From: Scalesia atractyloides
Taxonomy: Eukaryota > Streptophyta > Magnoliopsida > Asterales > Asteraceae
NCBI GenBank assembly: GCA_947069175.1
Contig: CAMTDV010000002.1
Span: forward strand, 4,381,054 to 4,445,053
Length of the DNA stretch: 64,000 bases
Direction of reading: 5' to 3'
The notes under the pieces: model-generated
The model's input: the letters and a program-made list of their open reading frames with translations, nothing else
What the model was told of the DNA's origin: nothing
The model's database searches: none
In this document: piece by piece, positions 46,224 to 56,900 of the stretch
How positions within the stretch are numbered: position 1 is the first letter of the stretch
How the letters are laid out: the number at the start of each line of letters is the position of its first letter
Made by a program: the position numbers and the translations under genes

Positions 46224-49200
46224 ACGGCGAACGGAGGGATAATGGATGTAAATCGGGAGGGACTATTGAGATTTCACCCACAATAAAAATCTCTAATTGT
46301 CTTTATGTTCCCTCGTTGTCACATAAGCTGCTTTCCATTAGCCACGTCACAAAAGAACTCAACTGTATCGTCCTAATGTACACTACATTTTGTATTTTAC
46401 AGGATATCAGGATGGGAGTGATCATTGGGCGTGGCACTGAAAATCAAGGGTTGTATTATGTGGACGAGGTGACTCAAAGTGGTACTGTGATGTTGACTCA
46501 TGGGACATCGGAACGAGAAGCTTGGCTATGGCACCGAAGATTAGGTCATCCTTCTACAAGTTATTTGCATATTTTATTTCCAAAACTATTTCCAGTTAAT
46601 TCTATGTCACATTGTGAAACATGCGTTTTAGCAAAGAGCCACAGGAAAACTTTTAAACCCAATAATACTAAGGTTGCTTTGCCATTTTCATTAATCCATT
46701 CTGACGTATGGGGTCCTGCCCCAGTTCTTGGGGGGCAAAACCTTCGTTACTTTGTGATTTTTGTTGATGATTGTACCCGAATGACCTGGGTTTATTTTTT
46801 GAAGAACAAATCCGAAGTCTTTGAAAAATTCACTATGTTTTACGCCATGATCCAAACCCAATTTCAAACAAACATCCAAATTTTCCGATTCGATAATGGC
46901 GGTGAGTTTGTTAATACCTCTTTTAAATTTTTTTTCCAAAACAAGGGAATAATTCACCAAACTACATGCCCAAACACCCCAGAACAAAACGGTGTCGCCG
47001 AAAGAAAAAATCGCATTTTGCTGGAAATGACACGAGCCCTCCTAATTGAATCCCAGGTCCCGAAATATTTTTGGCCTGAAGCCCTTGCTACCGCTACCTA
47101 TCTTCTCAACCGACTCCCAACAAATATCCTCAAACTTAACACTCCATTACACACCCTTTCAAAATTCTTCAAACTACCCTCAGTCCTTACTCTTCAACCA
47201 CGAATCTTTGGATGTACCGCCTTTGTTCACATACCTAAATCAGATCGAACCAAACTTGACCCTTGTGCTGAAAAATGTGTCTTTGTTGGGTATGGAATGA
47301 ATAAAAAAGGATACAGATGTTATAACCCAAAGACACGTCATATGTTCACCACAATAAACTGTGACTTTCTTGAAACCGAGTATTACTACAATTCCCAACT
47401 CAGTGGTCAGGGGGAGAAGGAATGTTTAGACACACTAAGTTGGATGAAATATGTTCCCTATGTACCAACTACTGAGTCACCAGAGTCCAATTTCAGTGCC
47501 ACTGAAGGCCCTAATGTTCCTCCTAACCTGGTGTCTGAGGTAAGTAATACTCACCCTATTCAGTCTGATGATACTTTTGAAGTTTCTAATGACTCCGAAG
47601 ATACCAATACTTCTAACCATGAAACTGCCACAGAACAAGCTGAAACTTTGTAGGCAGATGAATCCATACAAGAAGGACCACCATCAAGATATGTGTTACC
47701 CCCTAGAACAAACAGAGGGGTTCCTCCGAAACGGTATTCTCCTGAAAAAGAGCCAAGAAGATCTAGTTATCCTATAGCTAATGTGGCTAATGGAAATTTC
47801 ACTAAGGAAGCCAAAGCATTTATCTCATCTGTTTATTCTGAAGAAACTCCTACAAACGTGGATCAAGCCTTAAAGTCTAAACATTGGAAGGAAGCAATGA
47901 AAACAGAAATGGAAGCCCTAATCAAGAACAATACTTGGGAAAAGTGTACTCTCCCGTTGGGAAAGAAATCCGTGGGGTGTCGTTGGGTCTATACGGTTAA
48001 GTATAAACCAGATGGTACAATTGAAAGATATAAAGCCCGACTGGTAGCAAAAGGGTATACCCAGACACATGGGATTGATTATGCTGAAACATTCTCCCCG
48101 GTTGCCAAAATGAACACAATTATGGTTCTTTTTTCGATAGCTGCAAATGAAGGGTGGCCACTTCAACAGTTTGATGTAAAAAATGCCTTTCTACACGGGA
48201 CCTAGATGAAGAGGTATTTATGGATGCTCCTCCAGGATTCACAAAAGATTTCAAAACTGGAGAAGTTTGCCATCTGAAGAAGTCTCTTTATGGTTTGAAG
48301 CAATCTCCCCGGGCTTGATTTGGCAGATTTACCGTAGCTATGAAAAAGTTTGGATATAAACAAAGTAATGCTGATCATACTTTGTTTCTCAAAAAAAGAG
48401 GAAAATTCGTAACCTGCCTAATTATCTATGTAGATGATATGATCATTACAGGGAACGATAAAGAAGAAATGGTAAAACTAAAAGAAAACTTGTTTGCTGA
48501 ATTTGAATGAAAGATTTGGGCAGGCTTAAGTATTTCCTCGGAATTGAAGTACTAAGGTCAAAACAAGGAATTTTCATTAGTCAGAAGAAGTATGTCTTAG
48601 ACTTGTTGGCAGATATTGGAATGATCGATTGCAAACCAGCAGACACTCCTATGAGTGTAAACCAAAAGCTCTATATGGAGGAAGGAGCAAAGTTAGCAAA
48701 TAAAGAAAGATACCAACGGCTGGTGGGAAAACTAATATATCTCTCACATACTCGTCCAGACATTGCCTATGCTGTAGGGGTGGTAAGTCAGTTCATGCAC
48801 CAACCTCAAGAGTCCCATATGGAAGCAGTTTGGAGAATTATTAGATATCTCAAAGGAACAGTGGGTCATAGAGTCCTGTTTCAATCATATGGACACTTAA
48901 ATGTTCAAATCTATACTGATGCAGACTGGACAGGAGATAAGGGAAGTCGGAGGTCAACAACAGGCTACTTCACTTTAGTTGGTGGAAATCTTGTTACTTG
49001 GAGAAGTAAAAAACAAAAGGTGGTTGCTCTTTCAAGTGCAGAGGCTGAATTTAGAGGTATAGCTCGAGGTTTAACAGAAGCCATGTGGATGCGAAGACTC
49101 TTAGCTGAGATTGGCTTTCCTTCAAAAGAAACAAGTAAGATTATGTGTGATAATAAAGCTGCAATTCAGATTTCAGAAAACCCAGTACAACATGATCGAA

Positions 49201-49394
49201 CTAAACACGTAGAAGTTGATAGGAACTTCATCAAAGAAAAATTGGAAGATGGTACGATTGAACTACCGTTTGTTCGATCAAAGGATCAGCTCGCTGACAT
49301 TCTAACAAAGGCGGTTAACGGGAAAATTTTCAGCGATTGTTTAGGCAAGTTGAATTTTGGAAATCCGACTATTCAACTTGAGGGGGAGTGTTAA
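46224..49394 (+). pseudogene. pol: Copia pol: integrase, reverse transcriptase, RNase H, broken
   Basis: Integrase region: zinc-binding WHRRLGHPS...CETCVLAK (46530-46640), then catalytic IHSDVWGP, FRFDNGGEF and PEQNGVAERKN, giving Asp-Asp-Glu. RT region from about 47840 (HWKEAMKTEMEAL, VARLVAKGYTQ-like block, YVDDM at 48430-48444). RNase H with SRRSTTGYF and ALSSAEAEF near 48940-49050. Lesions: stop at 46221, TAG near 47651, frameshift near 48200, TGA near 48316, frameshift near 48505. After the last it is open to 49394. It could not replicate on its own. Confidence 0.9.
49378..49388 (+). other. Copia polypurine tract
   Basis: TTGAGGGGGAG abuts the 3' LTR; it would prime plus-strand synthesis. 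Confidence 0.9.
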
Positions 49395-49625
49395 AAATAA
49401 AAGGATATCAAAGGAATAAGTTTGGAAGAAATTTGCGGGATCAGTCAAGCATCATTTCCCATTGAGAGGGTCAAAGACAGCTATTAACAGCCGTAAATCC
49501 AGCCCGTAAACAGCTCGTCTTCTATGTTTAGATTGTTCTTCTTAGCTATAAATTGTATGCTTTTTCCCTGTAATAGACACATTGAAAATATACAACAATT
49601 CGTTTTCAATCATCCTTTTCTAACA
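49389..49625 (+). repeat. Copia 3' LTR
   Basis: 237 bp. Differences from the 5' LTR: A/G near 44628, T/G near 44735 and C/T near 44785 (5' LTR coordinates). Confidence 0.95.
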
Positions 49626-49916
49626 CAGACACATGTGAAGGTTAATCTAATTTCTCTCTAATGTTTTGGTTAAGTTGCTTTCATATAATTTACACAAATC
49701 TATGTTTGAATAATTGTTACAGGAAAGAGTTCATGGCCGGAGCTTGTTGGGGCAAAGGGAGACGTGGCGGAAGCTACGATCGAGAGAGAGAATCCTCTAG
49801 TTGATGCTATTGTGATACCCGTTGGATCTTTCGTCACAACTGATTTCCGATGCGACCGTGTGCGGGTGCGGGTGAACTCAAAAGGGGTGGTTGTTGAAAC
49901 TCCATCCATTGGCTGA

Positions 49917-50099
49917 GCTCAGCAACTTACTAGCAGCAACTCACCATATTAAAATGTCATAAATATAAATAAAGAAGTTACATATACCTCTTATAATTTA
50001 CTCTACTCTAGAGTTGCTAAAGATACGTCGTTTTATTTTGGATGTAAGAAATGTATGATGTATGCATCATGCATGCATTAATAAATAAAATGTGTGATA

Positions 50100-50146
<47 letters not shown>

Positions 50147-50639
50147 TCGATGCTCCGTGTTAATTATAATATATTTACTCAAAATTAGGGTCTTCAGCTT
50201 CTATCAAAGAAAATGGAAACCAAAACAAAGAGCTCAAGTAGTATTAATTGGGGGTGCTCATTAAAATGTACTTTTTAAGTTTAGGTGCAAATGAGTAACT
50301 CAACCTCAAGCTCCTTCAAGTCATGAGTTTATTAAAGCAAACTAGCATTGTAGTTACCCACGCTGCGTAGGGATGCGGTCGTAATTCAGAATGTATAAAT
50401 TTCTAAAATTAATTCAAATGGTATATTAACTATTGTTTTATACTCAAATAGAATTGAAGTAGTATCAAATAATTTAAAATACAGCAAAGCATTAACTAAC
50501 ATTATGAATATAGTAAATGAAATAATGTAATCAACCTAAGTAGCAAAGCATTAACAAACAATCACCGATGTAAGTGTTTTAAAGATTAAAATTGAAAAAA
50601 AGAAGTAGGAAAATGTGTTTGTCGATACATACTCTAAAT
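49917..50639. other. PI-4 3' flank, microsatellite, no gene
   Basis: 49917-50100 pairs with 33830-34010. 50100-50145 is a (GT)n(TA)n(GT)n tract. 50340-50400 has a GTAGTTACCCACGCTGCGTAGGG word like TE termini elsewhere. No coding frame before the FAR1-like pseudogene. Confidence 0.6.
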
Positions 50640-52885
50640 TTCATTAGCGTTGGCTTCGCTTTCAGATTCGTCCGATTCTAACTCTATGTCTTCATCATTT
50701 TCTTCTTCCTCATCGTCCTTGTCGGTTTATGAGTCATTCTTAGTTGGATTACCCTTTTTAAAGGGTAATTCCTTTTATCGTGTGTTCTAACTCTTTTTCC
50801 ACAATAATTACATTTCCTTCGTGGCTTCTTTACAGCTTTTTTTGCTTTTTCACGTGGCCCAATTGGTCTTTTGTGCTTGCCACAACCTTTGTTATGTATT
50901 TTCTTTGATGTCGTACATGAGACATCGTCCGGTTCAGTGTGCGAAATAATTTCGTGTATTACTACGCCCTTTTTATTGATTTCCGGATCATATGGAATTT
51001 CAGCAAAAATCTTATCTTTAAGTGCTTGAACCTAAACTTAGAGTTCTTCCAGTTTATCAATTTTACCCTGTACGCAATATCTACACATGTCCATGTTATC
51101 TAAGATCCTACGCCATAATACTGCACTCCTAGATTGATCAACAGATAACCTGTTATCCATACTGTGCATAATACTCGGAAGCGCACTTCTTCTCCATCTC
51201 GGATGAATGTATTCGGCTGGGATCTCTTGAATGTTATGACTTCTGAAGACACAAAACACGTGGCGGCATAGAAATCCGTCTCGGGTGAAACCCATGCAAA
51301 CACACGAAACAGATAGATCTTCCTTGTTAAATGTCACCTAATAAATTAGTCGAATTAGGTGATTAGTTAAGGTGGAATAAAAATTGAACACTGGTGTATA
51401 GTAAAATAAACACCTAATAAAAAATCATAATGATACTAATTTGTTATTCATATTAAAAACTACTGATATTTAACTAACCTTGAACTCGTTAAGAACTTCC
51501 GAGGTGTGATCTTGGTGAGCAACGGTAAAACAATGGACTCCATCTACTGAGACCGTTCCGTAATCTAGCTATTTTCCATGCCCTTGAAAATTTCGTTTTG
51601 AATCTCGTAGAAAATTTCCTTGTGTAAATAACATTTGCGTGATGTTCAATCCTTTAGCTTGTTTTGAATTTTTATGGGTTGGTGGTGTCAGTATGATGGC
51701 AAAGTTCCCGTTGCTTGTTTCGTAACCCATCGATAGACGTATCATAACACAACATAAACTACACCAATGTATTGTGGGGGCTCGAGTCTGCTTTAAACAT
51801 ATGGTTTGCACTTTTACATCTGGATGTGGTTTTCGTTAAAGTGCACATGGGAATTTCGTGAAAGTATCCTTAAATCCATTGCTAAATTGAAAACATTTCT
51901 GTCAACCATGAATGGGACTCTAATCCATATTCTGCAATAAAAAAATTCCACCTTTTCTCAAATGTTTCTAGTTTGATGAAGATGTTCCAAACAAGCTTGT
52001 AAAACCTGTCTTTTATTTCGGCTTTGTTCAAGTTGTCTCCCTTGATCTGTATTTTAAAGAGAATAGTGAAAAAGTTAGCAAATTGAACTTATGCACACGT
52101 GTACCGTAATAAACGTAATCATCACCTGTACACGGGTGTATCACTAATTTTGTATGTATCAGTTGAATTGTACACATGTGTACAAGGATCTCATAATCAG
52201 AAGGTTTGGAAAGAAATACCTTAGCTGGCAGCTTTTGAATTATATGCCACATACATAGTCTATCATGTGACTTGTCAAATACATTGCTAACTGCTTGTTT
52301 CATGGCACAATCTTGATCGATCAATACCAAAAGAGGTTGTCTCCCGTTATGAGCTTGAAGAAACTTTTGTAGAAGCCATGTGTATGACTCAATTGTCTCA
52401 TTATGAAGTAAGCTAGCACCAAAAATCGTACATTTTTTGTGATCAACGCTAGTGAATGGAACAAAGATCATATCGTACCTATATAAAAAGATGTATTTAA
52501 TACTAAAAGTTCCTTTATAAAAAATGTAATTAACTTAAGAATCGTAAATGTGAGTTTATAACTTACATATTCATGTGGTACGTTGCATCAAAAGCCAAAA
52601 CATCCCCAAATGCTTCGTAGTTCATTTTCGAAACATTATCACACCAAAATAGCAATTGGAATTCCGTATCCACAATATGTGTATAATTTTCTTTGTTTTT
52701 GTAACATCCGTCAAAAACCGGATTTACCAAACCCGCTCCGTTTAATAACCGAACAATCAGTTAAAAATTTCGATGCGTATTTAATGCCCAAAATAATTTT
52801 AAACGATACATAATTAATAAGTATATGGGGATATATAATTTGTTTTTGAAAAACTGTTAAAAATAAGAAAATAAAAATAAAATGC

Positions 52886-52965
52886 TGCTGCCGGGTTTCG
52901 AACCCGGGTCAGCCAGCGATTCAAGCAACGTCTTAACAATCAACCCTCCAACCACTGCGCCACTT
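52886..52965 (-). repeat. tRNA-Ser/Leu-like module, antisense to LTR B
   Basis: On the minus strand: A box TGGCGCAGTGG, long variable region, T arm CCGGG-TTCGAAA-CCCGG (perfect 5-bp stem), then ATTTTATTTTTATTTTC. The T-run fits a Pol III stop. The acceptor stem is poor. Confidence 0.7.
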
Positions 52966-53674
52966 ATGTTCCTTGTTACTTATTGGAGACAATTAATACA
53001 TAAAATAAACCTCGAATTCAAATAATGACGCGCCCAATTGCAGTCGTCGGAAATCCCGGCGATCTCGCGAGATTGGACGGTTTCTTCAAGTCTTAACGTA
53101 AACATTAAACCTACATCGGTTATAACCGACGTCTGAACCCGCGACGCAAGTCATAACCGCCGGAAAACGTAATGACTTTGAATCAAGCCTGAAATCCGAC
53201 TCTATACATCTCGATTCCTCCCTATAAATTCACCCACAATCCACTGGTAGCCTTTTCGCTCAAAACCGCACCCTTTCTCGACGAAAATCCACTCACTGGA
53301 AAATACCTGCAAATCGCCGAAAACCGGGTTTTTCACTTCTGTGCCTTACTCTAAACACTGAACACTCAGAACTTATACCGAAGCCACTCACATCCATCTC
53401 AAGCTCGCTGAAGACTCTCTGCCGCAAGACACACGTCGCCGGAATCATTTGCTGTCACCGGAGTTCTGCCGGAGAAACAGAGGAGTCCAGTTCGGTATAC
53501 CTTACGCTTATTCTTTCATTCTTTTTACTTAATCTCACATGTAATTAACCACCAGACACTAACGAACTTGATTAAAACTTCGAACCAGTCGGACTTCCGA
53601 TTCTGGTTAAGATTAACGAAGAAGACGAAGTTTCAGTAGTGTATAAGTTTAATTTAAATCAAGATATAACTCGG

Positions 53675-54262
53675 GTTAGACACACAGTCCAGCGGTGGAC
53701 TGTGTGCACATTAAGCACGCAAACGTCTCGAGTTCGATACATGTCCCACGCATACTCGCTTTAATAAAAATGTTCCTTTTTATTACTGAACCGGAATCAT
53801 TTCTCATAGATGTTAAGTTTAATAAAAACCGGAATAATAACCAAGATAGACACACAGTCCAGTGGTGGACTGTGTGAATGTTTAAGTTCAGGTCACGAGT
53901 TCGAGTCCGGACTACCGCACCGGTCCGGACAATTATCCAACTTTTTATTTAAGACAGAAATGAAAATATTTAGTTTGTATATAAGTATAATAAAAATCAG
54001 ATAATTTAACAAGTTAGACACACAGTCCAGCGGTGGACTGTGTGTTAACTCAACCCACAGGTCCCGGGTTCGAGACCTGTTGGAGCGCACCGAGTCGTTG
54101 GATTAAAATCGTATTTAAAAATAAATGATTTTCTGTTTAATTCAATTAATATATAAATATAATTAAAAACAGAAATATTTCGGGTTAGACACGTAGCTCA
54201 GTTGGTAGAGGTGCGTGCACGCGTACGGGAGGTCTCGGGTTCGAGCCTCACTCAGCGCACAC
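53675..54262 (+). repeat. Four tRNA-like modules in LTR B, about 170-bp step
   Basis: TAGACAC starts lie at 53677, 53847, 54015 and 54186 (steps 170, 168, 171). Modules 1-3 carry the hairpin CACACAGTCCA / TGGACTGTGTG (perfect 11-bp stem in 1 and 3). Module 4 keeps a TAGCTCAGTTGG A box. All have a TTCGA B-box core (GAGTTCGATAC, GAGTTCGAGTCC, GGGTTCGAGACC, GGGTTCGAGCC) and end near GCGCAC or CCGCAC. They lie downstream of the LTR TATA box, so an LTR transcript would contain them. Confidence 0.85.
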
Positions 54263-54689
54263 ATACACACATACGAACCGGTCAACAGTCAAAGTCAATG
54301 GTCAATGGTCAACGGTCAACGGTCAAAAAGTCAACATTTTTTATTATTTTTATTTATTTATTTTATTTAAAAATCAATTAAAAATAACATTTTTAAGGTT
54401 AGAAAATAGCCTTAAACTCACAAAAATACACCCAACAATCCTACTAAAATGGATTAATAAAACCCGTTTACTTACCGAAACATTATGCCATTATCTATGT
54501 TAATTTCACTCGTGGTTAAAACCACTTCGTGCGCATTCAACATCATCAACCGACACACCCAATGTAAGTGAATCTTACAACTCCCCTTTTTAATTACACG
54601 TTTTGGGGTGTGTCATGTGTCATAAAATTAACTCGTTTATTTAAACTTGTGCCATACCATATTGTGATCTAAACTTAGATTGTATACAT

Positions 54690-54975
54690 TGCTTGTACTT
54701 ATGTATTTCATTTTGTCTATTTATATGCAATTCATTCATTAGGCCCATCAATTCCTCGTGTGAGACGAGTTGAGCAACGCGTGCCTCAAAACAAATCCAT
54801 TATTGTTCGTGTGTGTATTATTGAGTTTATATTGTTTGTAGTTATGTATTTCATTTTGTCTATTTATATGCAATTCATTCATTAGGCCCATCAGTTCCTC
54901 GTGAGAGACGAGTTGAGCAACGCATGCCTCAAAACGATCCATTATTGTTCATGTGTGTATTATTCAATATTAAAT
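54690..54975 (+). repeat. 143-bp tandem duplication within LTR B
   Basis: Two copies share TTATGTATTTCATTTTGTC, CATTAGGCCCATCA and GAGACGAGTTGAGCAACGC. LTR C has a single related copy near 57410. Confidence 0.85.
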
Positions 54976-55887
54976 TGATTGGTGAATAAGTTTACATCTA
55001 TTTTTACTCATGTGTGGTTGTGCACTTTATTTTATTATCAATTAAATAAACTTGTTCAAATGTTTTCCATAGGATTCACTCGCCAACTTTTTGTTGATCC
55101 AAAAACCCTTTTTACACATAATACAGGTGAACAGGATGAAGCAAGGAAAACATAGGAAATGCCTTAGAAGAAAACAATGAAGCCTAGATTGATGTTAGGA
55201 CATGATGTAATAATGATTGTATAATTCCCTTTAAAATTGTATTAATGAATATGAAACGTTATAATAAATGTCATGAGCTTTGATGATAACCCAATCATGC
55301 CCCGATCACCTTTTCCGCTGTGGGTCGGGGTGTGACAGTTTTTACATCTTGCATTTAGTTTGTCAACTAGCATTTGAACATCTCTTTCTCCTATGAAATC
55401 TCGAATATTTCTCCCACAATTTTTATAATTCATAACCGTGCCATGGACGTTACGATGGCCATCTTTTAAGACCACATGGATCTTGTGGGATGTCGTGGGA
55501 CCAATATTAGGATTACGACATCTTGCTATAATCTCTTGAATGGAAAAATCAACTTTCCTATTCTTTATCGATAAATCAAGATTTTCAGGAGACGTAAACC
55601 CATGGTTGTGATGTTCTACCCAGTCATATAATTCAACCTCATCTGTATCTTTCATGTAACATCCGTGTAAATCGGGTTTCGAAAACGCATCTCATTTTTT
55701 TTATCAATCAAGTTTAATTGTTTACGTCATTTAGTTATCTAATATTAAATATATAATTCTATGGTTAAAGATAAATTAATGAATAAAGTTTAATAAATAA
55801 TATAATATAATTCATTAAATAAATAAATCATCTAATTAGTAAATACTTATAATAATTTAAAAAGGAAAATGGTTTACAAAAATAAAT

Positions 55888-55960
55888 GGGTGAACCGGGA
55901 ATCGAACCCGGGTTCCCCGGTTAACACACACCGCCAACACCACTACGCTGCACACACCAT
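55888..55960 (-). repeat. tRNA-like module, antisense to LTR C
   Basis: Minus strand: A-box-like CAGCGTAGTGG, T arm CCGGG-TTCGATT-CCCGG, then ACCCATTTATTTTTG. It recurs in the 3' LTR at 63669-63742, where the T arm is unchanged. Confidence 0.7.
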
Positions 55961-56510
55961 TTGTGCCATAATCCGAATCATAATCCCCTTATTTTCAGTT
56001 TAATGTGAAACCTGCAACTATACCAGAAAAATCACGTGCCTTTCTTTTCTTTTTTTGAATCTCCGACAACTGGCGCCGAGCTATTTTTGGCAAACCGGAA
56101 TCAATCCGGCTGTCATCTTTCTGGAAATTGCCAATCACCTTAATCGTTTCCAAAAAACCAAAAACGAAATCCTCTCCTATGTTCGCCTATAAATACCGCA
56201 CCTCAGTACACGACTAAACTCCCTCAAAACACCTCAAATCCTCTCCAACTTCTGTCCGGCATCATCTCCGTCACCGGAATTTACTTTCTTTCGCTGGATT
56301 CTTCATCGGAAAACGCCAATCGGTAACTTTTTGTACGTTCTATTCTTTTTGTTTTCCTTTTGTATAATGTTCTCGTATCATATTAGTAATAACAATCAAA
56401 AATTAATTTTTATTGAAAGTAAAAAAAAAGGGTGTTCTGGTTCAGTTCTAAGCGAAGAAGATGAAGTAGCAGCTTGTATATTTATATAATTTAAATCGGT
56501 TTGTAATCGG

Positions 56511-56900
56511 GTTAAGCACCCAGCCCAGTTGGTCGGGCCGGGTGCAATCCCACTTCGGGACGCGGGTTCGAGACCTTCTGTTGTGCGGTTTATTAATTTC
56601 AAAACCTTTTTAAATACTTAAATCAGGAATGCTTTAATCATTATATTAATATATTGGGTTAGACACCCAACCCAGTTGGTTGGGTTGGGTGCAAGTTACA
56701 GAGGAAGTCCCCGGTTCGAAACCCTTGGGGCGCATCCGGTTTGAATCGTTTATTCTCCTTTTAAATTTAATTAAAATTTAAAAAGTCTAACTTGTGTATA
56801 AATATAATTAAAATTCAGATTCTTTCGGGTTAGACACGAGCTCAGTTGGAAGAGCTGCGTGCACGCAACCGTGAGGTCACGGGTTCGAGTCTCACACACA
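56511..56900 (+). repeat. Three tRNA-like modules in LTR C
   Basis: Starts near 56513, 56660 and 56831. Module 1 has stem CACCCAGCCC / GGGCCGGGTG (one mismatch) and B box GGGTTCGAGACC. Module 2 has stem CACCCAACCC / GGGTTGGGTG (perfect) and CGGTTCGAAACCC. Module 3 has A box GAGCTCAGTTGG and GGGTTCGAGTC. They lie downstream of the TATA box, in the presumed R/U5 leader. Confidence 0.82.

Larger units (their letters stand above)
44589..49625 (+). mobile_element. Ty1/Copia retrotransposon, complete with two LTRs, TSD CAGAC
   Basis: LTRs of 237 bp at 44589-44825 and 49389-49625 begin TGTTAAAAATA and end TTCTAACA. CAGAC flanks both ends (44584-44588 and 49626-49630). Counting by eye, the LTRs differ at three positions (about 1.3%), so the insertion is young. 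The gag-protease-integrase-RT-RNase H order is Copia. The coding part carries several stops and frameshifts despite its youth. Confidence 0.95.
44580..49916 (+). pseudogene. PI-4: potato-type-I inhibitor, intact frame split by a Copia insertion in exon 1
   Basis: Exon 1 is ATGTCAGAC (44580-44588), then the 5-kb Copia, then ACATGTGAAG (49631-49640) after the duplicated CAGAC. Without the insert exon 1 would be 19 nt, exactly as in PI-3. Intron 49641-49722 (GT-AG, phase 1), exon 2 49723-49916. The coding sequence outside the Copia is 213 nt or 70 codons, the usual PI-I length, and has no lesion. The domain shows GKSSWPELVGAKGDVA, ERENPLVDAI and the loop GSFVTTDFRCDR, so P1 is Thr. It has no signal or transit peptide, hence an inferred cytosolic form. 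With the element in the start exon it probably makes no normal product. Confidence 0.88.
52700..55337 (+). mobile_element. Solo LTR B (2638 bp), Ty3/Gypsy chromovirus-related, TSD GTTTT
   Basis: Begins TGTAACATCCGTC and ends GGGTCGGGGTGTGACA. GTTTT flanks both ends (52695-52699 and 55338-55342). It sits inside a coding exon of the FAR1-like pseudogene. TATA-like CCCTATAAATTC at 53220-53231. Same family as solo LTR A and nearly equal in length. It has four sense and one antisense tRNA-like modules, and an internal duplication of about 143 bp (54690-54975). Confidence 0.92.
50640..55654 (-). pseudogene. FAR1/FRS-type MULE transposase gene, interrupted and truncated
   Basis: Read on the minus strand, in order: 55654-55343 has EHHNHGF, IHVVLKDGHRNVHG and RDIRDF-like words of the FAR1 N-terminal half. 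It is then cut by solo LTR B. 52694-52569 has FWCDNVSKMNYEAFGDVLAFDATYH (first catalytic Asp), and an intron follows. 52480-52220 has MIFVPFTSVDHKKC and LIDQDCAMKQ (second Asp). Next is an intron with ACACATGTGTAC palindromes, then 52053-51520 with stops. 51337-51038 has the SWIM finger CVCMGFTRDGFLCRHVF. A CNYCGKRVRTH knuckle lies near 50800. Stops occur near 51030-51040. The start is lost to the Gypsy insertion at 55655. Such proteins are transposases or transposase-derived regulators. Confidence 0.85.

Noticed and set aside
55242..55342. C-terminal part of the 137-codon frame on the minus strand near LTR B
   Set aside because: Only 55343-55654 is FAR1-like. The tail is read from the end of solo LTR B and is a chance fusion.
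55653..55655. ATG at the border of the FAR1-like exon
   Set aside because: The codon is formed partly by the first base of the Gypsy LTR, so it is not the native start.
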